DNA from: Flavisolibacter longurius
GTDB taxonomy: Bacteria > Bacteroidota > Bacteroidia > Chitinophagales > Chitinophagaceae
Reading direction: 5' to 3'
Length of the DNA stretch: 64,000 bases
Assembly (NCBI GenBank): GCA_013327885.1
Contig: JABUMY010000015.1
Location: 93,506 to 157,505, forward strand
The position numbers and the translations under genes were made by a program. Within the stretch, counting starts at the first letter, position 1. Each line of letters opens with the position of its first letter. Positions 8,297 through 16,809 of the stretch are shown here, in pieces. The notes under the pieces were generated by a model. That model did no database searches. It was not told the origin of the DNA and worked only from the letters and a program-made list of their open reading frames with translations.

Positions 8297-11200
8297 TTAA
8301 AAGTTGAATTTGAAATTGATTCCAAGGCTTCTGGTGCCAGGCATGTTTCCATCTTCACCCTGCAGGCCAGAGATCTCAGAAGGATCGAAGCTTTCTGTTT
8401 CGCGGTAGAGCAGCAAGGGGTTACGGGCAACCAGCGAAATAGTAGCACCTTTCAGCACATTGCCTACTCTTCCCAGCTTGGTTACGGGTACACGGTAACC
8501 CAGGCTTACTTCTCTCAGTTTCACAAATGACAAACCGTGAACAAAAGGCTCAGCGATCTGGGAATTGTAGAACTGGTGATAATATTCCTGCGCATCAACA
8601 TACATATCAACAGGTGTTTTACCATCTGCAGCGGCAACACCTACAACATGCACACCACCGCCATCAGACACGGCATCTCGTACGTTCATGCCTTTGTCGT
8701 TCGAAGCGGCAGTTGCCTCCAACAAGCCTGAGTAGTGACCCCACATTTCAGACAAGGAGAAGAATTTACCACCGAATTGGTAATCAATGTTGAAATTGAA
8801 GGTAAAGCCTTTGTAGAAGAAGGTATTCACCAAACCACCGGTCATTTTTGGAACAACAGAACCATAGTGCTTGTCAGCATCCGCTACAAACATACCGCTG
8901 GGGCTCAACAGGGGCAAACCATCTTCATTGCGCTTGATACCACCGCCAATCAATTGTCCCCAATCCTGGCCCAGTTCATGGAAGGCACGGGCAAAGCGGG
9001 TACCAAAAGAACCACCGGCTAACAGGAGCCTGTTCTGACCCGGAAGCAGTTCAACGATTGGGTTTTTGATCAGGTAGCCAAAAGTCTTGTTTACTGTCCA
9101 CTCAAAATCCCTGCTTGTCATCACTTTGGCATCCGCCACAATCTCAATCCCTTTTCTGCGGACTTCCGTTGCATTCATCAATACAGATGTATAGCCGCTG
9201 TATGCAGATGTAGAAACGGAGAGCGGAGGATTTTTGGACGTTTCATCGTAGTACGTAAAGTTCAAACCAAAGCGGTTTCTGGCAAATTTAAAATCAAACC
9301 CAGCTTCGTAGGTAGTGATCAACGCACCGGTTACACCAGGTGTGATACCTGCGCCGGGAACCGTTGTCAGGAAGTTGCCATTCCATTGGTTCTGACCGAT
9401 GGTATAAGCAAAGTTGTTCTGGTATACAGTTAACGACAAAGGCTTTTTACCCCAGCTCGCAAACAATTTACCATAGCTCAACCAAGGCAGGGCGTTCTTC
9501 GTCAGGTCGCTAAAGAAGAAACTGGCACCAACCGAAGGAGAAAGCAGGCTGTTGTCACCGGCTGGCAAAGTAGAATACCAGTCGTTACGCAAAGCAAAGT
9601 TCACAGCGAACATGCGGTTCCACTCAATATCACCAAATCCGAAAACAGAGCGAACCTCAGTACCCTGCCGGCGATTGGTGATGGTTGGGTTGGCTTTTGA
9701 GTTGGAGATAGTGTACAGTCCCGGAACGTTCAAACCCTGAACGGTATTAGACTCCGCATCATTGTATCGTGTCTGCAACACGTTACCACCCACGTTGAAG
9801 TTTACATTCAGCTTATTGTTCAGGAACATGCTGGTATAAGAAGCCAGACCCTCATAGTTCATTTCGTTAGAACGGGTAAGACCTGTAGAGTACGTAGCCA
9901 GTTCGCCGGTTTGTGAAGCACTCTGCTCAATTTCCGATGGGATGATATTCTCATAGGTTGTGTTGAGTGAGTTCTTACGAACCGTACCTCTCAGCTTGAA
10001 GTTCTTGTTGATGTTATAGGTCAAGGAAACATCACCAAAAAGCCGGTCGCGTACTTGCTTGTAGTTGATCTGCTCAAAATAGGTATAGAAGTTATACCAG
10101 TAGTTGCCTTTGTACAAATCGGTAGATCCACCGGGGTTGGCTGCCGTGTTCCAGCTTGCATACGTACCAATGGGGGTACGAAGCCTGCTGTGTTCACGCA
10201 TTTTGTCAATGTCCAGGTTACGGTGGAACCACTGGTTAAAACCACCCGCTGATTGGTTAGAGTAACCATCATCAAAGGTTCCTACGATCTGGTAGTTAAC
10301 AAAATTCACAGTAGCTGCAAGCGTCAGGCGAGAGCTCAGGTCCAGTGAAGCCGTTGTGAAAAGAGTATGCTTGTTTGCACGGGTGTTGGGCAACATGCCT
10401 TTGATACCATTATTGGTATACGAAACCCGTGTGTTAAAGCCTTGTCCTGTTTTAGAAAAAGAGACGTTGGTAACGTTGGTAACACCGGTATTCCAGAAAT
10501 CACGCATGTTATCGGGCTGTCCTACCAGCGGAACAGATTTTCCAAAATCAGCCGATCCGGGAATCCATGCATACCAGGGAAGGTATTGCTGTCCCACCAT
10601 TCTTGGTCCCCAGGAAGCATCATCGGTCATGTCATGGTAGTAACCACCACTCAAGGCCTGCCACTCTTGCGGCATGCCGGGAGCCCAGGTAAACTGCCTT
10701 AATTCCGGTGCAGAACCACCAGCATATAAATTTTGATATTTAGGCAGGATGTAAACCTTATCGAAGGTGATACCCTGGTTTACCTCAATACCGGTTGTAT
10801 TTCTTTCGCCTCTTTTACGGGTAGTGATCATTACGGCACCACCACTGGCTCTTTCACCCAACAGAGCGGTTGCGTTGGCACCTTTCAGTACCGTAACGCT
10901 TTCAATATCATCGGGGTTGAGGTCAAACGAGTTTACGGGAGTTCCGTCCACTACGTACAGGGCTCCCACATCACCGCCAATGGCAAGACCACCGCGCAAA
11001 CGCAGAGAACCTTGTTCACTCAGCCGGATGGGCGACTGGCCACGGAACTGCGCACCGGCTACTTTACCAGCCAAAGCACTGTTTACATTGGTTTGTGGAA
11101 TAATGGCAAGCTGCTCACGTTCAACAGTTTGCGCACTATAAGGTGTAATACGTTGCGAACGCTTCACACCAAATGCGGTGGTTACAACAACCTCCTGCAT

Positions 11201-11488
11201 TTGTGCATCCACTACGGGAAGCGTAACGCTAACAGTGTTACCAGATACGGTAACGGTTTGTGGTTGGTGACCTGTGGCGGTCACCTGCAAACGGGCATTC
11301 TCAGCCACCTTCAGTGTAAAAACACCGTTGGCATCGGCAGTTGCCGCATTTGTTTTTCCAACTTCATTTACGGTAGCAAAAGGAACAGGATTTCCCCGTT
11401 CATCACGGACGGTACCGGTAACGGTACGTTGTGCAAACACCAACATGCTGCATGCAAGCAGCAGTAGCAGGGCTACAATTTTTCTCAT
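8297..11488 (-). CDS. SusC/RagA TonB-linked outer-membrane transporter
   Basis: TonB-dependent outer-membrane channel of about 1063 residues. In order: signal peptide (MRKIVALLLLLACSMLVFA), a carboxypeptidase-regulatory-like domain (about 20-100, TGTVRDERGNPVPFATV), the plug (QEVVVTTAFGVKRSQ, LRLRGGLAIGGDVGALYVVD, VLKGANATALLGERASGG), then a long 22-strand-type barrel ending in the terminal-Phe sequence INFKFNF. I chose ATG 11486-11488 because it starts the signal peptide. First gene of the operon with the SusD-like and DUF1735 lipoproteins. The 176-bp upstream gap should hold the promoter; I see no sigma/anti-sigma pair nearby. Confidence 0.96.
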   Translation of the reverse strand: MRKIVALLLLLACSMLVFAQRTVTGTVRDERGNPVPFATVNEVGKTNAATADANGVFTLKVAENARLQVTATGHQPQTVTVSGNTVSVTLPVVDAQMQEVVVTTAFGVKRSQRITPYSAQTVEREQLAIIPQTNVNSALAGKVAGAQFRGQSPIRLSEQGSLRLRGGLAIGGDVGALYVVDGTPVNSFDLNPDDIESVTVLKGANATALLGERASGGAVMITTRKRGERNTTGIEVNQGITFDKVYILPKYQNLYAGGSAPELRQFTWAPGMPQEWQALSGGYYHDMTDDASWGPRMVGQQYLPWYAWIPGSADFGKSVPLVGQPDNMRDFWNTGVTNVTNVSFSKTGQGFNTRVSYTNNGIKGMLPNTRANKHTLFTTASLDLSSRLTLAATVNFVNYQIVGTFDDGYSNQSAGGFNQWFHRNLDIDKMREHSRLRTPIGTYASWNTAANPGGSTDLYKGNYWYNFYTYFEQINYKQVRDRLFGDVSLTYNINKNFKLRGTVRKNSLNTTYENIIPSEIEQSASQTGELATYSTGLTRSNEMNYEGLASYTSMFLNNKLNVNFNVGGNVLQTRYNDAESNTVQGLNVPGLYTISNSKANPTITNRRQGTEVRSVFGFGDIEWNRMFAVNFALRNDWYSTLPAGDNSLLSPSVGASFFFSDLTKNALPWLSYGKLFASWGKKPLSLTVYQNNFAYTIGQNQWNGNFLTTVPGAGITPGVTGALITTYEAGFDFKFARNRFGLNFTYYDETSKNPPLSVSTSAYSGYTSVLMNATEVRRKGIEIVADAKVMTSRDFEWTVNKTFGYLIKNPIVELLPGQNRLLLAGGSFGTRFARAFHELGQDWGQLIGGGIKRNEDGLPLLSPSGMFVADADKHYGSVVPKMTGGLVNTFFYKGFTFNFNIDYQFGGKFFSLSEMWGHYSGLLEATAASNDKGMNVRDAVSDGGGVHVVGVAAADGKTPVDMYVDAQEYYHQFYNSQIAEPFVHGLSFVKLREVSLGYRVPVTKLGRVGNVLKGATISLVARNPLLLYRETESFDPSEISGLQGEDGNMPGTRSLGINFKFNF

Positions 11489-11664
11489 GTACTTTTTTTT
11501 AGAGTTTATTTTCTGACACGACAGGGGTGGGAACCCGCCGCAGAACACAAAAGAGACAGTCTTCTCCTTCAATGCGCTGCGCCAAGTTATGTTTTTTTTA
11601 ACACCAACCTAAAAAAATCCAAAAAATTACAATTGGTAGATAAAAATGATGAGTGGAAACAATT

Positions 11665-13671
11665 TCAGAAGAGCCATTGAATCTGGGTTTTTAGATCCGT
11701 TCGGCTATTCCCATCGATGAGATCGAGCCCTGAACCAATAGTTTCTTTATTATAATAGGCTGTATGGGCAAGGCGGAGCCAAAATGTTAGCTGCTTCGCT
11801 AATCGCACGGAGCCATTCAGGTAAAGTCGTACGCCTTTGTCGAAAAAAGCCGGCGTTGAGAAGCTGTAAAGCACATCACTTTCATAAGTATAAATCCGGC
11901 TATTGAAGCCACCGGTTTCAAAATATTGTACCCTTCCGTTCAACCTGAGCTTCGGCTGCAGCTCCCAGGCACATTCGGCATAAGCAAGAAAACCCTCTTC
12001 CTTTGGCGCTTCACCATCCTGGAACCAAAGCATTTCTGTGCGGGTTTTCAATGTAAGTTTTGCATTGAGCCCAGTTACCAGGTGAAGGCGCAGGCTTGTC
12101 CGCTCCTGTGCCACAGGAAAATTGATCACGGAGCCGGAGCCGTTCAGCGGCTTGTTTTCGGTGCGGAATCGCAGGTAAACCTCGGTCCGCTTGTTTGGCG
12201 TATGGGTGAGTTGCGCCAGGTAATCCTGCCCTCTTGTAGGTGCCGATACCCTGAACTTAATAAAAGGAAAACTGAAATGATCTGCGTAAGCCGAAAGCTG
12301 CCATCCGTTGGCCGGCCGAACCTGGATGCCGGTATAAAAACCGGTTTCATTGGAGGGTAATGTGCTTTCCGTAAAGGCGTTGCCAAACGGCGACTGGCAC
12401 TCTTTTGAAAGATTGCGGTAAAAAAGAGAAAGGTCCACTTTCGGGTCGATGCTCAGCAAGGCTCCCTGTACCAGGGCTGTATGGAAAGACGCATCGGTGG
12501 CCCACTCGCCAAAGAGGTGGATATTTTTATAGGTATAACTATAGTCAATACTTGCCAGGAAATGATTTTTGCCCGCAAGGGCAAAGCGGTTATACGGTTC
12601 GTCTCTTTTTTGCAGCGGCAGTGAAAAGCGGTGGGTAACGGCATTCAGGCCCAACTTAAAGCCCGGTTGCTGAAAGGAAAGATTGCCGCCAGCAGAATAA
12701 TGAGTGATGCGGTAGCGGTCTGCCACTTCAGAAACCGTACGGTAATATCCCGACGTTCCAAACGCCGTAAACCGGTTGACGGAATCCACTTCGAGGTTGC
12801 CGCTTATTTTTTTGTACGAAACAAAACCTGTCGCCTCCAGCCTGCCCAACCGCACGGTAGCCGCCCCTCCCCTGCTGAAATAAAATTCTCCGGCCGAACG
12901 GTAAGGAAGCAAAACCGGCAACTGCCGCTTGGTATTGACCACATCGGCACTTTTGCCAAAGGCCATCGACTGCCAATGCGTAAGTCCCTGTCCCAGGTTC
13001 ACGGCATAATCGCCAAGCGCCAGCGCTTTCACACGACCCAGGTTGCGGGCAAAAAAGTGCACCGAATAAAAATCAAATCCCAGCTTTTGAGCCCCTTTAA
13101 AAAACTGTTCGCCGGCATCTTTGTCGGCTACAAGGCCATAATACAACAGGTTCTTGTATTGATAATTGGTGCGGAACTGCAATTGATTGCGATTGCCAAG
13201 GTAGTGGGTTGATCGACTTTTATCATAGCCTTTGGCTTTCTGAAGCACACGACTCAACCGGAAAATGGCCATGCGGCTGCCACCCTTAAAGCGGGCAGCC
13301 AGGGCCTCGCCGGCACTTTGTGGATCGCCCACCCGCACAAATGGCAGCAACTTCTGAATTGTCAACAGGTCAAAGCCGGGAACAGCCTGCAATTCATAAA
13401 TCGACAACAGGTTTCCCAAAACAGCGCGGTGACGCACCAGGCTTTGTATCTGCAGGGCACTGAGCAGGCGCAGTTGCGCCAGTTCTTCGGCGCCGGCCTC
13501 GTTCAGATTCAGCGGATGTTTTTGATAAAAAGAGAGTTGCTGCAGCAAGGCGTCATCTTCCACCGCCTCGTCGGCAAGGTTTTCCAGTTGTTGCTCGGTA
13601 GTGGCAGGCAAATCCTGTCCATTGGCCAGCAGCCCGATGGCAAAAGCCAATATGGTCAAAAGACCTTTCAT
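11665..13671 (-). CDS. Helix-hairpin-helix outer-membrane barrel-like protein
   Basis: A 668-residue exported protein (signal MKGLLTILAFAIGLLANGQ). Residues about 50-112 carry paired helix-hairpin-helix segments of the ComEA type (NLNEAGAEELAQLRLLSALQ, IYELQAVPGFDLLTIQKLLP). The remaining 550 residues are alternating aromatic/polar strands ending in TQIQWLF, as in an outer-membrane barrel. Such HhH-barrel proteins are recurrent in Bacteroidota and of unknown function; a DNA- or protein-handling role is only suggested by the HhH part. Its start overlaps the stop of the upstream 13668-14489 gene by 4 bp (ATGA), implying translational coupling. Confidence 0.82.
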   Translation of the reverse strand: MKGLLTILAFAIGLLANGQDLPATTEQQLENLADEAVEDDALLQQLSFYQKHPLNLNEAGAEELAQLRLLSALQIQSLVRHRAVLGNLLSIYELQAVPGFDLLTIQKLLPFVRVGDPQSAGEALAARFKGGSRMAIFRLSRVLQKAKGYDKSRSTHYLGNRNQLQFRTNYQYKNLLYYGLVADKDAGEQFFKGAQKLGFDFYSVHFFARNLGRVKALALGDYAVNLGQGLTHWQSMAFGKSADVVNTKRQLPVLLPYRSAGEFYFSRGGAATVRLGRLEATGFVSYKKISGNLEVDSVNRFTAFGTSGYYRTVSEVADRYRITHYSAGGNLSFQQPGFKLGLNAVTHRFSLPLQKRDEPYNRFALAGKNHFLASIDYSYTYKNIHLFGEWATDASFHTALVQGALLSIDPKVDLSLFYRNLSKECQSPFGNAFTESTLPSNETGFYTGIQVRPANGWQLSAYADHFSFPFIKFRVSAPTRGQDYLAQLTHTPNKRTEVYLRFRTENKPLNGSGSVINFPVAQERTSLRLHLVTGLNAKLTLKTRTEMLWFQDGEAPKEEGFLAYAECAWELQPKLRLNGRVQYFETGGFNSRIYTYESDVLYSFSTPAFFDKGVRLYLNGSVRLAKQLTFWLRLAHTAYYNKETIGSGLDLIDGNSRTDLKTQIQWLF

Positions 13672-14489
13672 TTTTTTTCAGCATAAAGCAGTAACAAGCC
13701 CGGCGTGGTGCCCAGGTAGGGATGAACAGAAACGGTAACATCTACGCGGAAGCGGTTCATCTGAAAACCAAATCCCAGGTAATACAGTCCCGTGGCGGAG
13801 CGGACGCCTGCCCTGGCCACCAGCTTTTCCGCAAGTACATAATGAATTCCGGCATTGATGCTTACTGGCACATCTTCGGTCTTTTCTGCTTCCGCAGCCA
13901 GGAAAACCTGCGGTGAAACATCGTAACCAAGTCCCAGCGTATAAACGGCCGGCAATTTCTCCCCCTTATTCTTTCCCCACGAAACGCCAACAGGGTTGGA
14001 AGCCTGCAGACCGGCCGACAACTGTGATGACAACCGCAGCAAGACAGCGGCATCAAAACCCACGGTGGAAGCTTTGCCGTAACCGGCTGCTTTCAGCGAA
14101 AAATAATTGAACTGAACACCCACCGCCAGGTTGCTACCCAACTCCCGGCCATAGGCAATTCCGGCAGACGATTCATTGTAAGCAGCACTGCCGGCATAGT
14201 CGCCCTTCCAGGCAAAGTTTCCGGAAGTTGTGGGCAGCACAACGGAAGCCTGTAAGGTGGTCAGTGCATTAAGGAGAAAACGTTTTTCGGTATACATTCC
14301 TGCAGAAAAAGGTTGGGTGGTACCCAGTGCGCCCAGGTTTCCGCAGGAAGAAAAGGCATCCCTAAACTGGTGGCTATAACCTGTGAGGCGAACATAGGTT
14401 GCCGAAACAGAGGTGCGCAGCGTTTGCGCATCGGCAGCAGTGAGCAACGAAAGAAATGCATACAGGTAGCAGCAGCGAAGCATAAGCAA
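13668..14489 (-). CDS. Outer-membrane barrel protein, unknown
   Basis: A 273-residue predicted outer-membrane protein with an N-terminal signal (CCYLYAFLSLLTAADAQ) and repeated amphipathic strands (SSAGIAYGRELGSNLAVGVQ, FLAAEAEKTEDVPVSINAGI). The architecture recalls PorV/PorQ or FadL-like 14-strand barrels, but I cannot assign a family. It is cotranscribed with the HhH barrel protein through a 4-bp stop/start overlap, which suggests that the two form one envelope complex. Confidence 0.75.
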   Translation of the reverse strand: MLMLRCCYLYAFLSLLTAADAQTLRTSVSATYVRLTGYSHQFRDAFSSCGNLGALGTTQPFSAGMYTEKRFLLNALTTLQASVVLPTTSGNFAWKGDYAGSAAYNESSAGIAYGRELGSNLAVGVQFNYFSLKAAGYGKASTVGFDAAVLLRLSSQLSAGLQASNPVGVSWGKNKGEKLPAVYTLGLGYDVSPQVFLAAEAEKTEDVPVSINAGIHYVLAEKLVARAGVRSATGLYYLGFGFQMNRFRVDVTVSVHPYLGTTPGLLLLYAEKK

Positions 14490-14585
14490 TTAGTCTTTTG
14501 AAGATATAACTATTCTGTTTTATATAAAAATGGTTTCCGAATCTGAAAGGAATGTTAGAAGCATTAACGGCAGGAACCATCCACC

Positions 14586-14593
14586 TATCTTTG
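14586..14593 (+). promoter_or_regulatory. TATCTTTG -7 box before folD
   Basis: Exact match to the Bacteroidota -7 consensus TAnnTTTG, ending only 4 nt before the folD ATG. If used, the transcript would be leaderless or nearly so. Confidence 0.5.
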
Positions 14594-14597
14594 CGCC

Positions 14598-15479
14598 ATG
14601 CAAGTTTTGAACGGCAAGGAAACAGCTCAGGCAATAAAAGATGCATTGAAAATAGAAGTGGCACAACTCTCCTCAAGAGGCAACCCCGTGCCCCACCTGG
14701 TGGCCATTTTGGTAGGAACAAACGGGGCCAGCGAAACCTACGTAGCTTCCAAAGTAAAAGCCTGCCAGGAAGTTGGCTTTAAGTCAACGCTTATTCGCCT
14801 CGAAGAGGACATAACTGAATTGAAACTCCTGGAGATCATCCGTGGCCTCAATGCTGATCCGGAAGTGGACGGCATCCTGGTACAACTGCCCCTGCCGAAG
14901 CATATTTCCGACGAGGAAGTGATCAACACCATCGACCCTTTAAAAGATGTGGATGGCTTTCATCCCAGCAATGTTGGCCGCATGGTACAGGGACAACCCA
15001 CCTTTGTACCGGCAACACCTTATGGTATTATGCTGATGCTGGAGCATTATAAAATTGAAACCAAAGGCAAGCACGCCGTGGTCATTGGCCGCAGCAATAT
15101 CGTGGGTCGGCCGATGAGCATTTTGCTAAGCGGCGCCACCAATCCCGGCAACTGTACGGTCACCATTTGCCACTCCAGCACCGTCAACCTGAAAGAGATC
15201 TGCCAATCGGCCGACATTATCGTTGCCGCCCTTGGCCGGCCAGCTTTTGTAACCGAAGACATGGTAAAAGACGGCGCCGTTGTGATAGATGTGGGTATTA
15301 CCCGGATTGAAGATGCCACCAAGAAAAGCGGTTACCGCATTAGTGGTGATGTGGATTATTCCAACGTAGCCCCCAAGTGTTCTTTTATCACGCCGGTGCC
15401 CGGCGGCGTTGGCCCCATGACCATTGCCGCCCTGATGAAAAATACGTTTCGTGCCTGCGCCTTAAAGAATTATGAATAG
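14598..15479 (+). CDS. folD: Methylenetetrahydrofolate dehydrogenase/cyclohydrolase FolD
   Basis: Bifunctional cytoplasmic enzyme that interconverts 5,10-methylene-, 5,10-methenyl- and 10-formyl-tetrahydrofolate. The 293-residue length is normal. Signature segments are [17 protein letters not shown] with the catalytic lysine, [12 protein letters not shown] with the catalytic Gln, [11 protein letters not shown], the NADP-binding [14 protein letters not shown], and the C-terminal [18 protein letters not shown]. The ATG at 14598 directly precedes the conserved start. It overlaps queE by 8 bp, so the two are likely one operon. Confidence 0.97.
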   Translation: MQVLNGKETAQAIKDALKIEVAQLSSRGNPVPHLVAILVGTNGASETYVASKVKACQEVGFKSTLIRLEEDITELKLLEIIRGLNADPEVDGILVQLPLPKHISDEEVINTIDPLKDVDGFHPSNVGRMVQGQPTFVPATPYGIMLMLEHYKIETKGKHAVVIGRSNIVGRPMSILLSGATNPGNCTVTICHSSTVNLKEICQSADIIVAALGRPAFVTEDMVKDGAVVIDVGITRIEDATKKSGYRISGDVDYSNVAPKCSFITPVPGGVGPMTIAALMKNTFRACALKNYE

Positions 15480-16134
15480 TGTGAACGAAAACCGTGTATA
15501 CGATAGCGTTATTTCGCCTGCGCAAAACAGCACCGGCATTACCCTGCCGGTAATGGAGCATTTTTATACCCTACAGGGCGAAGGTGTGCACCAGGGAAAA
15601 GCCGCTTATTTCATCCGACTTGGCGGCTGTGATGTGGGCTGCGTTTGGTGCGATGTAAAAGAAAGCTGGGATGCCGGCAAGCACCCATTGTATGCTGTAG
15701 AAGAATTGGTAAGTACCGTCAAAGCCACGCCTGCACAGATCGTGGTAATCACGGGCGGCGAACCTTTGCTTCATGACCTTGCTGTATTGACAACTGCCTT
15801 GCACAAGGCTGGGCTCCGGGTGCACATTGAGACCTCTGGTTCTTCTCCTCTTTCCGGTGAATTGGATTGGATCACGCTTTCGCCGAAAAAATTCAAAGCG
15901 CCACTGGCAGAAGTGTTGCCCTTTGCCAGCGAGCTAAAGATCGTTGTCTTCAACAAATCGGATTTTGCCTGGGCAGAGACCTGGGCCGCACAGGTGTCGC
16001 CGGAATGCCGCTTGTTTTTGCAACCCGAATGGTCGAAGCGGGACCAGATGACGCCTTTGATCGTTGACTACATCAAGGAAAATCCCCAATGGCAGCTTTC
16101 GCTGCAGGTGCACAAGTATATTAACGTTCCGTAG
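15472..16134 (+). CDS. queE: 7-carboxy-7-deazaguanine synthase QueE
   Basis: Radical-SAM enzyme that contracts the ring of 6-carboxytetrahydropterin to 7-carboxy-7-deazaguanine for queuosine and related 7-deazaguanines. The cluster motif CDVGCVWC (CX3CX2C) is present at about residue 53, as in the queE family. It is preceded by [20 protein letters not shown] and followed by the SAM-binding [10 protein letters not shown]. At 220 residues it is of normal length. It overlaps folD by 8 bp. The ATG at 15472 may be a few codons upstream of the true start, since the family core begins near LPVMEHFYT. Confidence 0.95.
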   Translation: MNSVNENRVYDSVISPAQNSTGITLPVMEHFYTLQGEGVHQGKAAYFIRLGGCDVGCVWCDVKESWDAGKHPLYAVEELVSTVKATPAQIVVITGGEPLLHDLAVLTTALHKAGLRVHIETSGSSPLSGELDWITLSPKKFKAPLAEVLPFASELKIVVFNKSDFAWAETWAAQVSPECRLFLQPEWSKRDQMTPLIVDYIKENPQWQLSLQVHKYINVP

Positions 16135-16177
16135 GGTGCCGCAGCCTGAATAAATCTTATTTTTAGAAAAAGGTTTT

Positions 16178-16387
16178 ATGGAGGTTGTACCTGGCAAACT
16201 CACCAATGCGCAGCTTGAGTTATTAAAACTTTTTAGCCGCCCAATGACTGATGAAGAAGTAAAAGAGCTAAGGACAGTTTTGGCAAATCATTATGCCAAA
16301 AAGGCAACTGAAGAAATAGACCGGTTGTGGGACGAAAGAGGATATACACAGCAAACAATGGATCAGTGGCTGAAAGAAAACTCATGA
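16178..16387 (+). CDS. Probable antitoxin partner of PIN toxin
   Basis: A 69-residue acidic, helical protein (LTNAQLELLKLFSRPMTDEEVKELR, then RLWDERGYTQQTMDQWLKEN). It ends 3 bp before a PIN-domain gene, the classic arrangement of a type II toxin-antitoxin pair. Similar short proteins beginning with a leucine-rich NAQ.ELLKLF segment accompany PIN genes in Bacteroidota. I see no standard DNA-binding motif, so the antitoxin call rests on context. Confidence 0.75.
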   Translation: MEVVPGKLTNAQLELLKLFSRPMTDEEVKELRTVLANHYAKKATEEIDRLWDERGYTQQTMDQWLKENS

Positions 16388-16390
16388 AAA

Positions 16391-16801
16391 ATGAATGTAG
16401 TACTGGATACAAATGTGCTACTTGTTTCGTTTTCGATGAGATCCCGGTCACGCTGGCTTATTGAATCTTTTTTAGCAGGCAGATTCACGCTTTCCGTCAC
16501 TTCTGAAATTATCCATGAATATGAAGAAAAGTTCTGTGAACATTGGAATCAATTGGCAGCCGAAAATGTGATCCGAACAATCTTGGAGTCGCCCCATACA
16601 CAATTCATAAACATCTATTTTAAATTCAATTTACTACCCGATGAAGACGACAATAAATTTGCAGATTGTGCCATTGCCTCCAACGCAGACTATCTCATCA
16701 CCGAAGACAGAGATTTTACGATTCTGAAAACCATTTCCTTTCCCAAGGTTCATATAAGAACTTTATCTGAATTTGAACAGGTTTTAGAAAACCAAAGATG
16801 A
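16391..16801 (+). CDS. PIN-domain toxin, putative type II TA
   Basis: A 136-residue PIN-fold ribonuclease of the PIN-family TA group. The four acidic residues expected in the metal site are visible: Asp in VLDTNVLL (about residue 6), Glu in SEIIHEYEE, Asp in DEDDNKFADCAI and Asp in ITEDRDF. PIN toxins typically cut RNA unless bound by the antitoxin encoded just upstream. It sits 3 bp after the probable antitoxin. Its stop overlaps an ATG at 16798 (ATGA), so the following OmpA-family gene may be partly coupled. Confidence 0.88.
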   Translation: MNVVLDTNVLLVSFSMRSRSRWLIESFLAGRFTLSVTSEIIHEYEEKFCEHWNQLAAENVIRTILESPHTQFINIYFKFNLLPDEDDNKFADCAIASNADYLITEDRDFTILKTISFPKVHIRTLSEFEQVLENQR

Positions 16802-16809
16802 TTCTTTCT

